The notes under the pieces are model-generated. The model was given only the letters and a program-made list of their open reading frames with translations, did no database searches and was not told where the DNA came from. The translations under genes and the position numbers were made by a program. A stretch of DNA of 64,000 bases from Clostridium sp. cel8 (GTDB lineage Bacteria; Bacillota; Clostridia; Clostridiales; Clostridiaceae), in NCBI RefSeq assembly GCF_014050525.1, contig NZ_JACGAG010000010.1:1-64000 (forward strand). Reading direction: 5' to 3'. Below are positions 54,232-63,334 of the stretch, piece by piece (the stretch's first letter is position 1; each line of letters starts with the position of its first letter).

Positions 54232-54963
54232 CTATTTCACCTCCTGATTGCTAAACCAATATGATGTAATAAATGTAAGAATAAGGAATAATATAATTGA
54301 TAAAACTACACCCGGGAAAATCACATTAGTATTTAAAAGTGGGCTATTTGCTTTCCCTAAAGTACCATTAGGCAAAATTCCAAGTATAGGTGCCATTAAT
54401 CTTGATGTGAAACTGTAAGGACAAGCAATCCATATACCTTTATCCACTGTAAATAGGTTAAGAACAATACCAAATAAAGTATTTATAAATATAGTAGGTA
54501 AAATTCCTGCTTTCTTTGCAATAAAAAGACAAAGAGGAATCTGCCATATAGAAGTTATTGTAATAACAAACCCCGCTATTATAATCCTTGTGACAGGAAT
54601 AGTATTTGTAATTGGGAAAATAACTCCTCCCGGTAAAATACCTAAAGAAAGTATTATGCAGGAGATAAAAATGAATTTCCCAATTAAAAGTATTTTTGAC
54701 ATCCAAACCTTTTTCAAATCAACATGTAAACACATTACTCCTGTATAATTAAGTTTTTTCTCCTCTTTTTGATGAACTAGAAAAGATAAAAGAGCAATAT
54801 AGCCTGGCAAAATAATAGTGTACCACCAGTTAAATGCATTTATTTCATACCATATTGGAGATAACAAAGCAATTAACAAACTAATTAGCGGCATAATTAC
54901 AACAAGTTTTTTTGTAAATGTGCGTTTCAATTTCAGATTTTCAGCTTTTATATAATTTATCAT
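54232..54963 (-). CDS. lantibiotic immunity ABC permease, MutE/EpiE-type
   Basis: A 243-aa membrane protein with six helices (N-terminal MINYIKAENLKLKRTFTKKLVVIMPLISLLIALLSPIWYEINAFNWWYTIILPGYIALLSFLVHQKEEKK). It belongs with NisE/EpiE/MutE proteins. AGGTGA lies five bases before the ATG at 54963; a GTG at 54972 would overlap the ATPase stop by four bases and is the alternative. It forms a transporter with the MutG-type subunit. Confidence 0.87.
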   Translation of the reverse strand: MINYIKAENLKLKRTFTKKLVVIMPLISLLIALLSPIWYEINAFNWWYTIILPGYIALLSFLVHQKEEKKLNYTGVMCLHVDLKKVWMSKILLIGKFIFISCIILSLGILPGGVIFPITNTIPVTRIIIAGFVITITSIWQIPLCLFIAKKAGILPTIFINTLFGIVLNLFTVDKGIWIACPYSFTSRLMAPILGILPNGTLGKANSPLLNTNVIFPGVVLSIILFLILTFITSYWFSNQEVK

Positions 54964-54968
54964 TTTAC

Positions 54969-55670
54969 TCACCTACCTCTATGCTTTTTTACTACTTCCA
55001 TAAAGAGATTTTCCAAGTTCTCTTCTGGATTTATCTTAGCTTCATATCCTAAAACTCCATTTGAAATAATTCCAATGTAATCAGCAATTTGCTCTACTTC
55101 AGATAGAATATGACTTGATAAAATAACCGTTATTCCCTGCTTTGGAAAAGAAGAAATAAGCTTTCGCAAATCTTGAATTCCTATGGGATCAAGGCCATTA
55201 GTAGGCTCGTCTAATATCAAAAGTTTAGGCTTATTTAAAAGTGCAATAGCAATTCCAAGTCTCTGTTTCATACCCATTGAAAACTCACTAGCTCTTTTTT
55301 TACCTGTATATTTTAAATCAACTATCTCAAGCACTTCATCAATACGCTTATCTGGAATACCTAACAATAGTGTCCTTACTTTTAAATTTTCTCTAGCTGT
55401 TAAATTTTCATATAGAGGTGGTGATTCAATAAGTGCTCCTATATAAGCTAAATCTTTTCTACTCCATTTATGACCACAAAATAAGATTTCTCCAGAGGTA
55501 GGTTTAAGTATACCTGTAATCATTTTTAGTGTAGTAGATTTTCCTGCACCATTTGGCCCCAGCAATCCATATACTGAATTTTCTTTAACAGAAAGAGAAA
55601 TATTATTTACAGCTCTTTGCCTTTTAAACTTTTTACATAGGTTTTTTGTCTTTAAAATAAATTTTTCCAT
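54969..55670 (-). CDS. lantibiotic protection ABC ATPase (MutF/CprA-like)
   Basis: A 233-aa ATPase. Walker A GPNGAGKST, Q-loop IGALIESPPLYENLTARENLKV (with E in place of Q, usual in lantibiotic immunity ATPases), signature FSMGMKQRLGIAIALL and Walker B LLILDEPTNGLDPIG are present. The frame is open for 70 more codons upstream, but that part is AT-rich noise; AAAGG lies nine bases before the ATG at 55670. The module protects against lantibiotics or other cationic peptides. Confidence 0.9.
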   Translation of the reverse strand: MEKFILKTKNLCKKFKRQRAVNNISLSVKENSVYGLLGPNGAGKSTTLKMITGILKPTSGEILFCGHKWSRKDLAYIGALIESPPLYENLTARENLKVRTLLLGIPDKRIDEVLEIVDLKYTGKKRASEFSMGMKQRLGIAIALLNKPKLLILDEPTNGLDPIGIQDLRKLISSFPKQGITVILSSHILSEVEQIADYIGIISNGVLGYEAKINPEENLENLFMEVVKKHRGR

Positions 55671-55819
55671 TTCCATCATCCTTTCTTTCAATTTAAGAAT
55701 AATGGACAATTTTAAAGATTTTATAAGGATTCTAAAATATGATATAGGTTTATATTTAAAATAATAAATGCTATAATTATAAATTATACTAGAATTATAT
55801 AAATAGGAGTCTTTTATTA

Positions 55820-56557
55820 ATGGATATATATGTAGTAATACTTTCAACTTTAATAATATTTTTTGCAAGTTCTGTACAAGGTGCAATTGGTTTTGGTTAT
55901 GCTTTAATAGCCGTTTCCCTATTGAGTTTTCTATTGCCTATGAAAATAATAGTTCCCGTAATTGTTATATCTAGCTTTATTAATAACATGATAGTTGCCT
56001 ATTCAACTAAAAATTTTATTGATATAGGTAGAATATGGTTAATGATATTATTTGGAGCCTTGGGAATCCCTCTTGGAGTATATGCGTTAACTACTGTAAA
56101 CCCTGAATTACTTAAACTTGTTGTTGGAACATTAATATTAATAAATTCTATATTTATGATAAAGGGATATAGCATTAAGTTTAAAAGAGCAAAACTTGCT
56201 TATAGTTCAGTAGGCTTTATAAGTGGCGTTTTAAATGGAAGTGTTTCCATAAGTGGCCCCCCTATTGCCTTATTTTTAAACAATGAGGGGTATAGCAAAG
56301 ATGAATTTAGAGCTAGTTTTGCAGTATACGGATTTATTGAAAATATATTAACGATAATAACCCTTGGTTTTGATGGTTTGCTATCTAAATATATGTTTTC
56401 TGTACTTGCTATAAATATTATTCCTTTATTGCTAGGTTCTCTTTTAGGAATCTTTATTTCTAATAAAATATCAAATAGCCATTTTAAAAAAATAGTACTT
56501 TTTTTCCTTATAATTATAAGTGTTGTGATAATAATAAATTCACTAATGCCCAATTAA
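55820..56557 (+). CDS. TauE/SafE family transporter (sulfite exporter-like)
   Basis: A 245-aa membrane protein with about eight helices and an internal repeat: FASSVQGAIGFGYALIAVSLLSFLLP at the N-terminus and GFISGVLNGSVSISGPPIALFLNNEGYSKDEFRAS near 130. These are the two conserved halves of TauE/SafE anion exporters, used for sulfite, sulfonates and related organosulfur acids. AGGAG precedes the ATG. It diverges from the lantibiotic ATPase gene. Confidence 0.88.
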   Translation: MDIYVVILSTLIIFFASSVQGAIGFGYALIAVSLLSFLLPMKIIVPVIVISSFINNMIVAYSTKNFIDIGRIWLMILFGALGIPLGVYALTTVNPELLKLVVGTLILINSIFMIKGYSIKFKRAKLAYSSVGFISGVLNGSVSISGPPIALFLNNEGYSKDEFRASFAVYGFIENILTIITLGFDGLLSKYMFSVLAINIIPLLLGSLLGIFISNKISNSHFKKIVLFFLIIISVVIIINSLMPN

Positions 56558-56578
56558 CCACACTTAAATTATGTATAT

Positions 56579-57067
56579 CTATAAATTTAAGGCCATATCA
56601 TACCACTTGGCTCCACCATGTACAGAATTTGAAACTCCTTCACATTTATAACCAAACTTTTCATAAAAACCTATTAAATGAGCTTTACAAGTCAAAATGA
56701 CTTTTTTGCGATTGCTCTTTTTAGCTTCATCTATAAAAGCATTCATCAAAATTTTAGAATAGCCCTTTCCCTGATAATCAGGATGTACATCTAATCCATA
56801 AATAGCTAAATTGCTACCTTTTTCATTATGGTATTCTTTCATGCTTTCAAACATAGGATCTATAATTTCATCTCTATTAGTTGCTGCACCATTTACAAAG
56901 CCTATTATTTCCTTTTCATTTTCTGCAACAATAAATCCTTCTTTAAAAGTTAAAATTCTCTCCTTTAAAACTTCTTTTTTTGCTGCTTCTTTTATTGGAA
57001 AACAAGCAGTTTCAATTTCAAATATACGATCTAAATCTAAAATAGTAGCTTTTCTAATACTGTACAT
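56579..57067 (-). CDS. GNAT family N-acetyltransferase
   Basis: A 162-aa acetyl-CoA-dependent transferase. The acetyl-CoA-binding motif A is LDVHPDYQGKGYSKILMNAFIDEAKKSNRKKVILTC near 90-125, followed by GFYEKFGYKCEGVS. The N-terminus YSIRKATILDLDRIFEIETACFP is typical of aralkylamine- and amino-group acetyltransferases. AGAAGGAG precedes the ATG at 57067. The substrate is unknown. Confidence 0.88.
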   Translation of the reverse strand: MYSIRKATILDLDRIFEIETACFPIKEAAKKEVLKERILTFKEGFIVAENEKEIIGFVNGAATNRDEIIDPMFESMKEYHNEKGSNLAIYGLDVHPDYQGKGYSKILMNAFIDEAKKSNRKKVILTCKAHLIGFYEKFGYKCEGVSNSVHGGAKWYDMALNL

Positions 57068-57154
57068 TTTAAAAACTCCTTCTAAATACATATTATATTT
57101 TTGTTACTCTTTAAATTAATATAATCTACTGAGGTATTCTGGTCAAGTAAATTT

Positions 57155-57197
57155 AAAAGGATGTAGGCTATACTCTATTATAGCTCTACACCCTTTT
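57155..57197 (-). terminator. terminator after osmC-like gene
   Basis: GGGTGTAG/CTACATCC outer pairing and GCTATA/TATAGC inner pairing, with A/T-rich ends. Confidence 0.7.
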
Positions 57198-57644
57198 TTA
57201 ATTTTCCATTGTTACTTTGGCTTTATCTACTCTTACATTTTTGAGCAATGTCTGTAAAACAGGACATATCTTTTCTACATGTGAAACTAGCTCTTTAACC
57301 TTTTTTTCTGGAGAATCACTCTTTACATGAAAATTAAATCTAATATTTTTAAAGCCCTTCTCTACTTGAGGTTTTGATCCAGATAGACTATCTAAATCCA
57401 AATCCCCTTCAAGTTCCACCCACAAGTCTTTTAAATCAATTTTATAGTGTGATGCAAGAGAAATAGCTGTAATCGTTTGACATGCACCTAAACTACCTAA
57501 CAATAATTCAACAGGATTCATTCCTGTATTGGAGCCACCTACTGACTCTGGTTGATCAACGTTTACTTTAAATCCTCTTGATTCAACCTCAACTGCTAGT
57601 CCTTCTTTTTTCTTTACTGTTGCTTTAAATGTTCCTATTGACAT
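57198..57644 (-). CDS. OsmC family protein
   Basis: A 148-aa protein of the OsmC/Ohr superfamily. NPVELLLGSLGACQTITAISLASHYKIDLKDLWVELEGDLD contains the first conserved Cys (about 53), and VSHVEKICPVLQTLLKNV contains the second (about 131); the pair forms the thiol peroxidase site. It probably removes organic hydroperoxides. GGAG precedes the ATG. Confidence 0.9.
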   Translation of the reverse strand: MSIGTFKATVKKKEGLAVEVESRGFKVNVDQPESVGGSNTGMNPVELLLGSLGACQTITAISLASHYKIDLKDLWVELEGDLDLDSLSGSKPQVEKGFKNIRFNFHVKSDSPEKKVKELVSHVEKICPVLQTLLKNVRVDKAKVTMEN

Positions 57645-57750
57645 TCTAATCTCTCCTTTAAATTCTTTAATTTTTATATTAAATAATTAAAACAATTATT
57701 ATATAATCTGCACTTTAAATTATTCTATGCAATGACGTAATTGAAACTAC

Positions 57751-58044
57751 TTACTTTTTTAAATATGCTAAAAATTCCACACTACAAATAACTATGGACC
57801 AAAAGTTAACAACATAACTATTCTTATAAAATATACATATTAAATTTATTAGAAGTCCTATAACTAAACTTATAGCAAAAACATAATCATATACTGTTAT
57901 TTTAGACTTGTCAAAAAACAATATATAAATTATTGCTCCACATGCTAATCCATTGAATTCTCCATTTAGTACAAAGCTTAATATTGATGTTAAAAGACAT
58001 GCTACAAGTATTGATACAACTATCTTTTCATTTAATTCAATCAT
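57751..58044 (-). CDS. small membrane protein, unknown
   Basis: A 97-aa protein with three hydrophobic helices and short loops (MIELNEKIVVSILVACLLTSILSFVLNGEFNG at the start). I do not recognise a family. GGGGGA lies before the ATG at 58044; 12 upstream codons are rejected because the G-run lies within them. It is alone between osmC and the helicase operon. Confidence 0.6.
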   Translation of the reverse strand: MIELNEKIVVSILVACLLTSILSFVLNGEFNGLACGAIIYILFFDKSKITVYDYVFAISLVIGLLINLICIFYKNSYVVNFWSIVICSVEFLAYLKK

Positions 58045-58167
58045 TTTTCTTTTCCCCCATATGGTTATATACTTATACAATATTCAGTCCAACTTATAAA
58101 AGTCTGACCATAACTCCCTTTTACTACTTGTACATTTTTTATTGAAAATTAATTTATTTTAATTTCT

Positions 58168-58842
58168 TTATTCAATATTTATATTACCAAGAAAATAATC
58201 TTCAATTGTTTTCCACTTACTATTGCTACCTTCTGTATTAATAATTTTATACATAACTTTGATTTCTTTTTGATCACGTTCTCTCATATCTTTGAGCAAC
58301 TTATTTTTGTATTTAGGTTTATATAATTCCATAGGATGAAATATATGAATATTCACAGTTGGAAGTTTTCCACCTTTCAATTCAAATTTAGCTAAATTTA
58401 AAATTTCTAGCATATAGGCCAAATCCATTGTAATAGTTGTAAATTCAGAACTATGATTGTTTTTATTTAAAAATGGAGGTACAATATATTTCTCAAAATA
58501 ATCATTTCCTTGAAATCTTTCTTTAAAACTTGTTATTAGTTGTTCTACTCTATCCGTAAAACCTGATACACATATTCTTTCACTACTTTCATCAAAATTT
58601 TGAGTATATATCTTTTTTATTACAATAAGCTTATATCCAATCCTACCAGGTTCATCACTATTATAAGATAATAAATTAAAAAGAATATGTTTAGTTTTTG
58701 AAAAAATATCTGCATTATAATTCTCCATATTTTCTTTAAGATAATCTTTTATTATATTCTCTGCTTTTTTCTTTGGTATATAACTCTTTTTAGCTTTAAT
58801 TATTTTAAGAATTTCTCGAAGATTGTCCACATATTTTCTCAA
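58168..58842 (-). CDS. unknown partner of the RecQ-like helicase
   Basis: A 224-aa soluble, basic protein that I do not recognise. No signal peptide, membrane segment, Walker motif or nuclease motif is evident. Residues 1-60 look helical and Lys-rich; GRIGYKLIVIKKIYTQ (66-81) and KLPTVNIHIFHPMELYKPKYKNKLL (about 160-184) look like the mixed alpha/beta core. Its TTG start overlaps the helicase stop (TTGA) without a ribosome binding site, so it would depend on translation of the helicase. That is strong evidence the two act together. Confidence 0.7.
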   Translation of the reverse strand: MRKYVDNLREILKIIKAKKSYIPKKKAENIIKDYLKENMENYNADIFSKTKHILFNLLSYNSDEPGRIGYKLIVIKKIYTQNFDESSERICVSGFTDRVEQLITSFKERFQGNDYFEKYIVPPFLNKNNHSSEFTTITMDLAYMLEILNLAKFELKGGKLPTVNIHIFHPMELYKPKYKNKLLKDMRERDQKEIKVMYKIINTEGSNSKWKTIEDYFLGNINIE

Positions 58843-61445
58843 TATAGTAAGTGTTTCATCATATTTTTTAATAAAGTTATAGCTATTTTTACACGAGGAC
58901 TTACCTCATATTTCTCATCAAATAATTCTCCATTAAAAAATTTGCGTTTAACATTTCTAAAACTTAAATCTTTTTGCTGATTTTCCCAATATTTATTCAA
59001 ATCAAATGAAAAAATATCTCCAATATCACTTACCCTACATGGATTCCATCTATATGTTTTTTCAAATCTTTTATTTGATTCCTTACTAACAATATTATTA
59101 TCAATATATTCTTTATACTTATATATAAAATCATTTTTCATTTCCTCTTTAACTGTACAATAATACAAACTATAATCATCTTTTGGATATACCTTTATAG
59201 CTCCTTTTAAATCTTTTTCTATTAAAAATAAACTTTGTCTTATCTTTTGTTCCGATGATTTTCTATCTTTCTCTGTAAAAGCAAATGCCAATGACTCAAG
59301 AGGTATATTTAATTCTCTACAGTGTCTGTTTTTTCTACTTTGATATCTATATTCTTGATTTATCTTATTGAGAATCATAGACAGCTGATAGTTGCTAGGT
59401 CTACTCATCCCTTTTAACTTTCTATAATATTGAAAATCCTTATCCATAAAATATGTATAGGCTATCCCATTTATATTTTTATTTCTTGCAGCTCTACCTA
59501 TTTCTTGAACATAGTCACACACATTTCCCGTTAATGTGTGATGATATACTATTTTTATATCATCAATATCTACTCCCATACCAAAAGCTTTAGTAGCAAT
59601 CATCACATTTATATCATTATTTTTAAATCTCTTCTCTGCTTCACTTCTCTCCTCAGGTTTTGTATCTCCAAGATATAATGAAACTTTTTCTTTTATATCT
59701 TTATCAAGAAGATTATATAATTTATAAGCATGAGATTTCCATAATGTATAGACAATTGCTTTTTTATTTTGCCTCACTAAAGATTTTATTTCTCTTAAGG
59801 TTATATCTTCTTTTTTTATTTGGTAGTCTTCATTTCCAGTACTAACTCTATTAATATTTATTTCTATATTATTCCTTTTAACATCACAAAAATATACCTT
59901 TCTTTCATCATTAAAATGCAGCAAAGTCATAATTTCATCAACAGTTCCAAGCTCCCCCTTATATACTGCCGTAGCTGTAAGAGCTAGTATAGGAAAATTC
60001 TTACTTTCTTTCTTTTTCAACCTTTCTATATAATCTCCTAAATAACCATAATCTGTTCTAAATTCTTTACCCCAGTTACTTACACAATGAGCTTCATCTA
60101 CTACTACAAGACCTAATTCTCTTTCTTTTAGTATTTCTGACATATTATAACTTACTTGAAGAAATTCAGGAGATACATATACTAAAGAATATCGTTTTTG
60201 TTTTATTCCTCTCAAAACTTCTTCTCTTTCATCAAAACTTAACTCTGAGTTAATATATGCAGCAAATTTTATTCCCATATCATTTCTTAGATGATATATT
60301 TGATCCTTCATAAGAGATATTAATGGAGAAATTACAAGTACCATATCTTTATTTTCTTCAAGTATAATTGAAGGTAATTGATACAAAAGAGATTTTCCAG
60401 ACCCCGTTGATGCAATAAAAAATATATCGCTCCATTGTTTTTTATTTTTACATCTATAAATTTGATTCATTATGTATTTCAAGATTTTCTCTTGAGATAT
60501 ATCAACCAATTTTTCATTATTATCAAAATCATATATTTTATAGTTTCTAAATTTTTCACTTTTCCAATACTTTTTAAGATATGGCATAAAATCTATATTA
60601 TACTCTTCTTCTATATCACTACAATCCACAAATTTAAAAGTTGTTTGACTATAGATATTTCTCCATAAATTAAACATATTTTTATGTTTTTTTATAAAAT
60701 CTGCCTCACCAATTATAACAACACAATGTGGCTTTTCTTTTTCTATATATTCTAAAAATCTATTGTCTTCATAAGCAGTAAAAAATTCATCACATTTAAT
60801 ATTATAATCTTTTATTTGAGATAAATACACTATTGAATTATCATTATTTATTTTCTCAATATCTTCTTTGGACACATTTATACTACCTGCATGTTGTGCA
60901 AATATATTTTTTATTTCATAATTTAAATTAGAAACAATATTTTCATCTAAGTAATCATATACAAGACTTTCACCATTTAAAAACGTTTTAATTCTACAAT
61001 CATATATACTATTAATTAATGAAATTTCATCATCTTGAAACTCTTTCTTTTTTAACTTATTTATGACATAGGATTCATTAAAACTAAAATGTTTATATCT
61101 TATAAAATTATCTTCTAATATAATGATCTTATTTTTAATAGTTGAAATATTAATAAAATCTGATAACATAATTAATTGTTCATAACACAAAAACACATTC
61201 TTACTCTTACATTTAATCAAAAGAAAAGGAAAATTTTCTTGGGTATACTCATATATATCATATAAACATTCTGGCTTTTCTTCTGGGTAAAACACAAAAA
61301 TGTTTTTATCTTCTTTCAACTCATCACATATAGTATATAAATCATCAAAATCAGATGACTTATATGCATAAATATTAGTTTCATTATTATCTGAAAATAC
61401 TTTTAATACATTGTTTACCCTTTCTCTCATTATTACAATTTTCAT
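58839..61445 (-). CDS. RecQ-like DNA helicase with unusual N-terminal domain
   Basis: An 868-aa superfamily 2 helicase. Residues 1-330 match nothing I know. The RecQ core follows: Walker A ASTGSGKSLLYQLP with K351, DEAH box VVVDEAHCVSNWGKEFRTDYGYL (450-453), LALTATA, and GMGVDIDDIKIVYHHTLTGNVCDYVQEIGRAARN with the arginine finger. The usual zinc-binding, RQC and HRDC domains are not evident; the last 200 residues are divergent. AAGGAG directly abuts the first ATG, and an 11-nt direct repeat (ATTGTAATAAT) brackets it, so the start could be the ATG 15 bases later. Genome repair or phage defence is possible. Confidence 0.85.
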   Translation of the reverse strand: MKIVIMRERVNNVLKVFSDNNETNIYAYKSSDFDDLYTICDELKEDKNIFVFYPEEKPECLYDIYEYTQENFPFLLIKCKSKNVFLCYEQLIMLSDFINISTIKNKIIILEDNFIRYKHFSFNESYVINKLKKKEFQDDEISLINSIYDCRIKTFLNGESLVYDYLDENIVSNLNYEIKNIFAQHAGSINVSKEDIEKINNDNSIVYLSQIKDYNIKCDEFFTAYEDNRFLEYIEKEKPHCVVIIGEADFIKKHKNMFNLWRNIYSQTTFKFVDCSDIEEEYNIDFMPYLKKYWKSEKFRNYKIYDFDNNEKLVDISQEKILKYIMNQIYRCKNKKQWSDIFFIASTGSGKSLLYQLPSIILEENKDMVLVISPLISLMKDQIYHLRNDMGIKFAAYINSELSFDEREEVLRGIKQKRYSLVYVSPEFLQVSYNMSEILKERELGLVVVDEAHCVSNWGKEFRTDYGYLGDYIERLKKKESKNFPILALTATAVYKGELGTVDEIMTLLHFNDERKVYFCDVKRNNIEININRVSTGNEDYQIKKEDITLREIKSLVRQNKKAIVYTLWKSHAYKLYNLLDKDIKEKVSLYLGDTKPEERSEAEKRFKNNDINVMIATKAFGMGVDIDDIKIVYHHTLTGNVCDYVQEIGRAARNKNINGIAYTYFMDKDFQYYRKLKGMSRPSNYQLSMILNKINQEYRYQSRKNRHCRELNIPLESLAFAFTEKDRKSSEQKIRQSLFLIEKDLKGAIKVYPKDDYSLYYCTVKEEMKNDFIYKYKEYIDNNIVSKESNKRFEKTYRWNPCRVSDIGDIFSFDLNKYWENQQKDLSFRNVKRKFFNGELFDEKYEVSPRVKIAITLLKNMMKHLLY

Positions 61446-61557
61446 CTCCTTATTATTACAATTATAAATATAATTTAAACATTATGTTATTTATTCTACA
61501 TTATTCTAATATTTCCTCTAAAATTTCAACAAATTAAAATAATTATATTATTACAAA

Positions 61558-61590
61558 AGGATCCATGCCTTTAATCTAGACATGAATCCT
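61558..61590. terminator. putative terminator
   Basis: AGGATCCATG and CATGAATCCT pair with one mismatch and are followed on the minus strand by a T-run. It lies downstream of the low-complexity protein gene. Confidence 0.6.
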
Positions 61591-61618
61591 CATACACATT
61601 GCTAAATACTATAAGTAA

Positions 61619-62260
61619 TTAGGCAGTATAATTCAAGCTGCTATCGCTGCTATCTTCAAAATTATAGCCGTAATTTTGGTTTTGCTGATATGCATTAACA
61701 AGTGATGCCATCTGCATTTGTGTTATTTGACTTCCATCTGATATATCATTTATATCAGTACTCGTAGCTGAACTTAAGCTTTTGAAGTTTCCCATAACTT
61801 CAAGATCATTCATATAGTCATTTGAATCATCATCACTTAATGAGTAAGTATCATCGTCTGAAGAACTAAGCTCTTTAATAGTTTCAGCATCAAAACCAAA
61901 CCCATTAATAGTATCTGCTAAAGATGAGCTTTCATCTATACCAGCCTCAGCAATTGCTTCTGTTATAGAAGTTGCATCATCTTCTGTCAATGATGAACTG
62001 TCATATTGCTCAAGGATTGATTTTATTATATCCTCTTGAGATGAAGTTAATTTTTCAGAAGATTGTTTTGGTGGAGGTCCACCTTTACCACTTTTCCCAG
62101 CTTTTTTCATACCTCCATTTTTAGGACGTGGAGGCCTATTGCCCTGAACCTTTTTTGTTTCTGTAGTGTCTTCACTTGCTTCAATATTATTGGTGTTACT
62201 AGAAGCATATTGTTGCCAAACACCTGGATCAACAGCACTTTGTCCAATTGAACTTACCAT
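61619..62260 (-). CDS. acidic low-complexity protein, unknown
   Basis: A 213-aa protein without cysteine, signal peptide or membrane helix. Residues of about 40-70 are Pro/Gly/Lys-rich (RPPRPKNGGMKKAGKSGKGGPPPK). Residues of about 75-110 form a helical unit (TSSQEDIIKSILEQYDSSSLTEDDATSITEAIAEAGI) that resembles an EF-hand-like pair, and the rest is rich in Ser, Asp and Asn. Codon use and the AAAGGAG ribosome binding site argue it is real. ATG at 62266 is the alternative start. I do not know its function. Confidence 0.65.
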   Translation of the reverse strand: MVSSIGQSAVDPGVWQQYASSNTNNIEASEDTTETKKVQGNRPPRPKNGGMKKAGKSGKGGPPPKQSSEKLTSSQEDIIKSILEQYDSSSLTEDDATSITEAIAEAGIDESSSLADTINGFGFDAETIKELSSSDDDTYSLSDDDSNDYMNDLEVMGNFKSLSSATSTDINDISDGSQITQMQMASLVNAYQQNQNYGYNFEDSSDSSLNYTA

Positions 62261-62390
62261 ATTCATTTTCTCCTTTCTAAAATTTTCGTATAATTACATA
62301 AAAATAAATCATCATTAGTTTTTATGTAATACATACTAAATTTTACTATTGAAACCTTAAATTAACCTTAAAATGCCCATTTTATAAAAT

Positions 62391-62514
62391 AATCAATCAA
62401 AAAACATCACAATCAATTATAATCATTCAAAATTACATTGACACAACAAATTAAATAGATTATAATTAAGTAAATCAATCATTAACATTTAAAAAAAACT
62501 TTTTATAATGATTG
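62391..62514. promoter_or_regulatory. cluster of AATCAATCA/AATCATT repeats upstream of fruR
   Basis: The motif AATCAATCA or a close relative occurs near 62391, 62411 and 62474, AATCATT near 62421, and a perfect inverted pair CAATCATTA (62476-62484) and TAATGATTG (62506-62514) lies just before the gene. Repeats like this are expected for a DeoR-type repressor controlling its own fructose operon. The rest of the 62261-62561 gap holds no gene. Confidence 0.5.
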
Positions 62515-62561
62515 TTTTTGAGAGATTCATCTAAAATAATTAAAATGAGAGTGATAATTAT

Positions 62562-63332
62562 ATGTTTGCAGAAGAACGGCAAAAAAAAATATCACAATTG
62601 TTAAAAGAACAAAGTAGTTTAAAAGTAACTACATTAACAAAACTATTTAATGTTTCTGAATCCACTATAAGAAGAGATTTGCAAGAAATGGATAAAAAAG
62701 GACTTTTGACTAGAACTCATGGAGGAGCAGTTAGTCTACAAAGTACTAGTTTTGAACCTTCTTTTAAAGAAAAAGAAATAGAAGGCCAAAATGAAAAAGT
62801 TATTATAGGAAAAATTGCAGCTTCAATGATAAAAGATGGAGATACAATTTTACTAGACTCAGGAACTACAACTTTACAAATAGCAAAGCATATAACTGCA
62901 CATAAAGTCACAGTTATAACAAATTCTATAGATATATCAGCTATTTTATCAAATAGTGAAAATATAGATCTTATTGTTACTGGTGGAAGCATGCGATTTA
63001 CTACAAGAGCTATGGTTGGTCCTATAACTGAAAGTATATTAAAAAACTTTAGAGTTGACAAAGCTTTTATTGGAGCTAATGGCATATCCATAAAAGAAGG
63101 TATAACAACTCCTAATTTTATAGAAGCTCAAACCAAAAAAGTTATGATGAATGTGTCAAATAAAGTTATTGTGGTAGCAGATAGCTCTAAATTTAATAAA
63201 GTGTGTTTTTCCATTATAAGTCCTTTAAAATCTGTATCTTCTATTATAACAAGTGGAGATTTAAATGAAGAAACTTTAAAAGAATTTGAATATGCCGGTG
63301 TTGAAATAATATATGATAATAAGGAGGAATAA
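62562..63332 (+). CDS. fruR: DeoR family regulator of fructose operon
   Basis: A 256-aa repressor. The N-terminal DeoR helix-turn-helix is LKVTTLTKLFNVSESTIRRDLQEMDKKGLLTRTHGGAV, and the C-terminal sugar-phosphate sensor domain includes GDTILLDSGTTTLQIAKHI and FRVDKAFIGANGISIKEGITTPNFIEAQTKKVMM. Fructose 1-phosphate is the usual effector when fruK follows, as it does here two bases on. The ribosome binding site is weak (GAGAGTGAT). Confidence 0.9.
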   Translation: MFAEERQKKISQLLKEQSSLKVTTLTKLFNVSESTIRRDLQEMDKKGLLTRTHGGAVSLQSTSFEPSFKEKEIEGQNEKVIIGKIAASMIKDGDTILLDSGTTTLQIAKHITAHKVTVITNSIDISAILSNSENIDLIVTGGSMRFTTRAMVGPITESILKNFRVDKAFIGANGISIKEGITTPNFIEAQTKKVMMNVSNKVIVVADSSKFNKVCFSIISPLKSVSSIITSGDLNEETLKEFEYAGVEIIYDNKEE

Positions 63333-63334
63333 AT

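Noticed and set aside
54458-54706. Minus-strand frame rich in Tyr and Cys inside the MutE-type permease
   Set aside because: It is an alternative frame of a well-supported membrane protein gene and has no start signal of its own.
54978-55886. Long N-terminal extension of the lantibiotic ATPase (to 55886)
   Set aside because: The first 70 codons are Ile/Tyr/Lys-rich AT noise without a ribosome binding site and would collide with the divergent TauE-like gene.
58839-61445. Assignment to Hachiman, DISARM or another named defence system
   Set aside because: The core is RecQ-like and the partner does not resemble HamA or the other known partners, so I kept it as uncharacterised.
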